A stretch of 64,000 bases of DNA from Larix kaempferi (Eukaryota > Streptophyta > Pinopsida > Pinales > Pinaceae): positions 4,029,001 to 4,093,000 of the forward strand of contig BSBM01000870.1 in NCBI GenBank assembly GCA_027924585.1, written 5' to 3'. The translations under genes and the position numbers were made by a program. Below are positions 59,797 through 64,000 of this stretch, piece after piece. Positions within the stretch are counted from its first letter, which is position 1; the number at the start of each line of letters is the position of its first letter. The notes under the pieces were generated by a model. That model saw only the letters and a list, made by a program, of their open reading frames with translations. It had not been told where the DNA came from and searched no databases.

Positions 59797-60027
59797 CCCT
59801 CTAGAACTGGAACTAGATTAGGGTTTGTCAGAGAAACCCTAAAAATTCAAACTTTAAATTTCAAACTTCTGATTGGATGAAAAGATGTGGCTTGCTGATT
59901 TGATCAAGCTAGTATACTTCAATTTTGAAAACTGCAAAATTTGACCACTCAAAATTGCATTTGAAACTTTCGGATCTTCTAGACAGGATCTCGAACTAGG
60001 GTTTGATAAATCCCAGTCTTCTATGTA
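59797..60027 (-). other. Copia-C leader fragment
   Basis: Matches 26638-26860 (TAGATTAGGGTTTGTCAG, AATTCAAACTTTGAATTTCAAACTTCTG-like block, GAAAACTGCAAA, GGGTTTGATAAATCCCA). On the minus strand it carries AAACCCTA motifs typical of plant leader sequences. It ends abruptly at the Copia-D LTR. Confidence 0.65.
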
Positions 60028-60798
60028 AAATTAGTCACAGCAGATCTAATGAACAAGTAAATCAATCACAACAGATGAACATAGAAAATATGGTGCAAAA
60101 CTGTGCAAAACATGCAGCAGTGCTCTCTATCCCAGAAAGGGTGAATGAATTACAATACAAACTGTCACAATGACTGAGCAATTCGAATTGCCTAAGGAGG
60201 TCATTCAAATCACAGAATGGAGTAGCTTGACTCTGTCTAGGAGTCCTCATAAATCATCGGTGGTGCTCATCAATCACAACAACCAGTCATCCAGGTGTCA
60301 AACTGAGTCTAACTGAGTGTAATAAATGTAACTGAAGTGTGTAGCACTGATATAGGATCTGTAGGCTCAGTGGGGGCGCATGGGAGGCTAACTGGAGTCA
60401 GAACAAGTCACCTAATCGAACTGGAGGTCAATCGGAGGTGAAACAGTCAGTCAGGAGTGAAACTAGCCTCAAATCAGGGAGAATCGGAGCTAACTGAATG
60501 TAACTGGAGTGAATCTGCAGTGGTAGGTGAACAAGTGCGCCCTTCTCTGGAAGTAGGTGAGAAGAGGGCGCCTTTCAGCTTAGGAGGGCTAAAACGCTGT
60601 GGTAAGTGGCTCCCGGGTGCTAGAAGAAGGTGGATAAGGTGCTGGAGGCATCAAACTGGTGACTGGGATGCATGCAAGTGCATGCAGCTGCATATCCTGA
60701 AATAGATCATGCAAGATCCTGAAGTAGATATGTATCCTGAAATAGATGATCCTGAAATAGATATGTATCCTGAAATAGATGATGTGGATATCCGAACA
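60028..60798 (-). repeat. Copia-D 3' LTR (771 bp)
   Basis: Plus-strand ends are TGTAAAATTAG and TATCCGAACA. The right end is firm because a seven-C polypurine tract complement follows; the left end is inferred from the break in the Copia-C leader. A short tandem of TCCTGAAATAGAT(AT) lies at 60696-60785. The related copy is at 28434-29239. Confidence 0.7.
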
Positions 60799-60813
60799 CC
60801 CCCCCTCAAGCTA
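60799..60813 (-). other. Copia-D polypurine tract (second copy at 60945-60959)
   Basis: The minus strand reads TAGCTTGAGGGGGGG before the LTR start TGTTCGG. The same 15 bases occur again about 146 bp further inside. Confidence 0.8.
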
Positions 60814-60974
60814 GACTATGATGTGCCAACTAAAATAATGTGGGGCCCTGGTAACTAAGAACAAAGGTCACCCCAATACAATAATCCAAAAAATGTTGAA
60901 AATAAACTAAGTGAGGAAAGAGGGAAAACCCAGTGGGAAGAAAGCCCCCCCTCAAGCTAAAGCATAATAATGAA

Positions 60975-61640
60975 TCAATATGTCTCCACCATGATGGAAC
61001 TCACCCCCAACAGTGAACGGAGGTAAGAGAACTTCTTCTCAGTGAAGCTCTTGGTGAAGATGTCTGCAATTTGCTCATCAGTAGGGCAATATTGCAGAAT
61101 GATGGTGCGGTCATGCACCAACTGTCGAATGTAATGCATATGAATCTCAATGTGTTTGGTCCTCTGCCGCTGAACTGGATCTGTGGAGATCTTGATATCA
61201 CTTTGATTGTCGCAAAATAGGACAGTCGAAGTAGTGCCACCAAAACCAAACTCGGAAAGAATACCCTGCAACCAAACTGCCTGAATGCAGGCATTGACTG
61301 CCCCTCGATACTCTGCCTCTGCTGAAGAAAGTGCAATGGCTGATTGCTTTTTGCTGGACCAGCAAATAGCACCATGACCAATCATGAAAACATAACCGGA
61401 AGTGGACTTCCGATCAATGCTATCACCTGCCCAATCTGAATCAGTAAAACCAATGAAATCTAGCTCAGAATCTGCAGCATAATGTATGCCAAACTGTCTC
61501 GTACCTTGCACATACTGCAAGATCCGCTTGGCTGCTCGCCAATGAAGCTCATGTGGCTGCTGCATATATCTTGACACGGCACTCACGGCATATGAGATAT
61601 CAGGCCGTGAATGTGTCAAATAAAGTAGTGAACCAATCAA
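60975..61640 (-). pseudogene. pol: Copia-D RNase H
   Basis: 221 residues of the pol C-terminus: LIGSLLYLTHSRPDISYAVS (connection), GFTDSDWAGD with the first catalytic Asp, KQSAIALSSAEAEYRG with Glu, LFCDNQS with Asp, TKHIEIHMHYIRQ and IADIFTKSF. It ends at a stop at 60975. It is separated from RT only by a single TGA at 61641-61643 in the same frame (CGA to TGA, a CpG transition), so the copy was recently functional. Confidence 0.92.
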
Positions 61641-61643
61641 CTG

Positions 61644-62897
61644 TCAATACATACTGCAATCTGCAAGCGGTGTGGAATCTCCCTCCTCAAGACTGATTCC
61701 TGAGAGGAATGGGAACGGGGCTGCCTTACATTCAGCCATATTAAACTTCAATAACAGGTCGGAAGCATATTTTTGCTGAGATATAGTGATCCCATCAAAA
61801 TTTTGAGCTATCTCCAAGCCCAAAAAGTGACTCAGCAAGCCCAAATCGCTCATGTCAAAAGCTAGATTTAAGGCAGATTTTAGCTTGTTTATTGAAGTAA
61901 GTGTGCTACCAGTAATAAGCAGATCATCAACATAAAGTACAATAACCAACAAATTACCTTTAACTCGCTGAATATAGACATTCGGATCAGATTTGCATCT
62001 TTGGAAATTCTGAGAAAGAAGGAAGGAGTCTATCTTTGCGTACCAAGCTCTTGGGGCCTGTTTTAACCCGTACAAAGATTTCTTCAATCTACAAACCAAT
62101 GATGGATCTGATGTATAACCCTCTGGCTGCTGCATATAGACCTCTTCAGCAAGGTCTCCATGTAAAAATTCACTCTTCACATCCATATGATGCACTTCCC
62201 AGTGCTTGGATGCGGCAATAGCTAAAACAAGGCGGATGGAATCCATCTTTGCAACCGGTGCAAAGGTCTCTGTGTAGTCCACTCCTTGGACTTGGGAAAA
62301 ACCTTTTTCCACCAACCTTGCTTTATATTTGCTGATAGTGCCATCAGCAGCAACTTTAGTACGGTAGACCCATTTACACTTCACTAATTTTCTTCCAGGT
62401 GGAAGAGAAACTAGCTCCCATGTATTGTTCTTTTGAAGAGAACTGTACTCTTCATCCATGGCACTTTTCCATCTCGGATCTCGATGGGATGAATAGTATG
62501 ATTGGGGATCTGAACCAGCCATCAAATAACAAATCTCAGGAAGAAAAGGATCAGCAATAGAAAGAGCCATACCTGCCCTTTGAAAGTCTCCTCTTGTTCG
62601 TCTCGGATCAGCAGGATTTCCAAGACTAGAACCAGCAGATTGTAGAGTGTTTTGGGCCCACTTTGGTAACTGAGGGGGATCTGAATGGTCGGATTCCGAA
62701 CCTGATATTTCATGATCATCATATGCTGCTACAATATCAGAAATATCAGAACTCATACCTTCATTATCGCTGCTCGAATCTTCTTCTGGTGAAGGCGGTG
62801 AATCGGCAGTTTTCTCCTCAACTAGTTGCAATTCTTGAAGCGGTTCTTCAAACTGCACACTGCGCTCTATGAATATCTTTTTAGATCTGATATCCAT
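61644..62897 (-). pseudogene. pol: Copia-D reverse transcriptase
   Basis: 417 residues. An acidic Ser-rich linker (about residues 15-110) joins integrase to RT. RT motifs: WKSAMDEEYSSLQKNNTWEL, KYKARLVEKGFSQVQGVDY, HHMDVKSEFLHGDL (motif A Asp), LYGLKQAPRAWY, and VLYVDDLLITG with YVDD. The start at 62897 follows a stop at 62913 in the same frame (GYGEE then TAA), so it is a polyprotein segment. The catalytic set is intact. Confidence 0.92.
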
Positions 62898-62912
62898 GAG
62901 TTTATATGATTT

Positions 62913-64000
62913 TTATTCTTCCCCATATCCTATCAATATGCACTCGATACTTTGTGGATCCAAAGCTCGTCTCTTCTCAGAAGGAATTCTAGCCCATGCA
63001 GTAGAGCCAAAAACTCTCAAATTTGACACATCCGGTTTGTGACCAAAGAATGCTTCGAAAGGAGTCATACCTTTCACGGATGAATGTGGAACACAGTTCT
63101 GTATATATGCAGCAACATTGATTGCTTCAGCCCAAAGATTTGCAGCCAAACCTTTTGATTCAATCATGCATGTAGCCATCTCTTTCAGTGACCGGTTTTT
63201 CCTTTCCGCTACACCGTTCTGCTGGGGTGTGTAGGGAACTGTATGTTGGATCTTGATTCCGCTTTGGGCACAAAGTTGCAGCAACTCAGACTTGATATAT
63301 TCCCCACCATTATCAGATCTAAGAGCTTTGATCTTTCTCTCAGTGGTGGTCTCAACAGAAGCCTTAAAATCCTTGAATTTTCCAAGCACTTCTGACTTGT
63401 TTTTGAGAAAGAATACCCATGTAAAGCGGGAAAAATCGTCAATAAATGTCAAAACATACCTTGAACCATTTAATGACATATGGGGCAGCGGACCACTGAT
63501 ATCAGAATGGATCAATCCCAAAATAGTAGAGGCTCTGCTAGCCTTGCCGCGGTCGAATCTGTGCTCGGGGTGCTTCCCAATAATGCAACCGGTGCATATT
63601 CCCTTCGAGGAACGGAGTTGTGGAAGCCCATCTACCATGGATTTATTTGATAGCAGCAGCAAATAATTATAATTTAGATGTCCAAATATTTCATTCCAAA
63701 GCCTACTAACCTCATTACCATGTGTGCGAAGAGCGGTGGGCTTTGCAAGCGGTATAAAGTGCGAAAACTCATAACATTTTGCAGTGTGGTTTGCCTTCCC
63801 AACCGCAACTAGTCTTCCACTTTTGATATCAGAAATTTCAACTGTATTAGGGATGAATGTGACTTTATTTGGATCACCAGTATGTGTCATTTGATACACA
63901 GAAAGGAGATTCGAAGCTAAGGAAGGCACATAGAGAACATTCTGAAAGCATCCATGTTCTACATGAATCGTACCTTTGCCCTTTGAAGAAATTTTTGAGT
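62913..64000 (-). pseudogene. pol: Copia-D integrase and protease end (continues past window)
   Basis: Open in one frame from the stop at 62913 to the window edge. Near the edge VEHGCFQNVLYVPSLASNLL is the usual junction between protease and the pre-integrase domain. Then LWNEIFGHLNYNYLLLL and GICTGCIIGKHPEHRF (zinc module), catalytic Asp in HSDISGP, Asp in LRSDNGGEY and Glu in NGVAERKNR with DX35E spacing, and the C-terminal FEAFFGHKPDVSNLRVFG. All catalytic residues are present. Gag and the DSG protease site must lie to the right. Confidence 0.93.

Larger units (their letters stand above)
54738..60027 (-). mobile_element. Copia-C: old Ty1/copia element, 5' end cut by Copia-D
   Basis: Minus-strand copia element: 3' LTR, polypurine tract, a 1.7-kb 3' region of tandem repeats, remnants of RNase H and RT, a decayed 1.6-kb stretch, and a leader (59797-60027) matching the Copia-A leader. 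At 60028 the leader breaks where the Copia-D LTR begins. Its own 5' LTR is not in the window. Confidence 0.7.
60028..64000 (-). mobile_element. Copia-D: young Ty1/copia element (right end outside window)
   Basis: Minus-strand copia element with LTR, polypurine tract, RNase H, RT, integrase and protease end, all in one frame with only two stops. Its 5' LTR, primer site and gag lie beyond base 64000. Confidence 0.88.

Overview
The window is plant nuclear DNA made almost entirely of LTR retrotransposons inserted into one another. I see no intact host gene, rRNA, tRNA, CRISPR array or bacterial feature. Chromoviral, Tat-like Ty3/gypsy and Ty1/copia elements with initiator-Met-type primer sites and AAACCCTA-containing leaders identify a seed plant with a large, repeat-rich genome. 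A gymnosperm is plausible, but the sequence alone does not prove it.

Layout. (1) 1-26629: a plus-strand Ty3/gypsy chromovirus. Its 5' LTR runs off the left edge, its protease region is missing, it ends in a chromodomain, and its 3' LTR is truncated. (2) 1717-22345: inside that element's gag sits a 20.6-kb minus-strand Tat-like gypsy element (here N1) flanked by a perfect 5-bp CAGTG target duplication. N1 has two LTRs of about 6.7 kb, and each carries a copy of a gene of about 1,095 codons that is neither gag nor pol. Its pol has an extra RNase H between protease and reverse transcriptase. (3) 26630-29239: leader plus 5' LTR of a minus-strand copia element, followed by an LTR of a second copia family. 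(4) 30062-44558: a second Tat-like gypsy element (T2) on the minus strand, with a separate RNase H ORF after integrase and a plus-strand (antisense) gene with a visible intron between pol and the 3' LTR. (5) 46928-50055: a 3.1-kb non-autonomous copia-type element carrying only a gag-like domain and an unfamiliar acidic, repeat-containing ORF. It lies in a duplicated sequence that leads into a decayed relative of the N1 LTR-encoded protein at about 50.5-51.0 kb. (6) 54738-60027: an old minus-strand copia element with three tandem-repeat arrays in its 3' region. (7) 60028-64000: a younger, nearly open minus-strand copia element inserted into the leader of (6) and running off the right edge.

Relative ages fit the nesting. 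N1 LTRs differ at 9 of about 330 aligned bases in the stretch I compared. The chromovirus LTRs differ at about 7 of 125, and the T2 LTRs at about 10 of 165 plus two gaps.

The strongest candidate for an undescribed system is the LTR-encoded gene of N1. From the visible TATA and G-box in its LTR, transcription would place this gene at the head of the genomic RNA, ahead of gag. A second lead is that the two Tat-like elements place the additional RNase H in two different, unusual positions.
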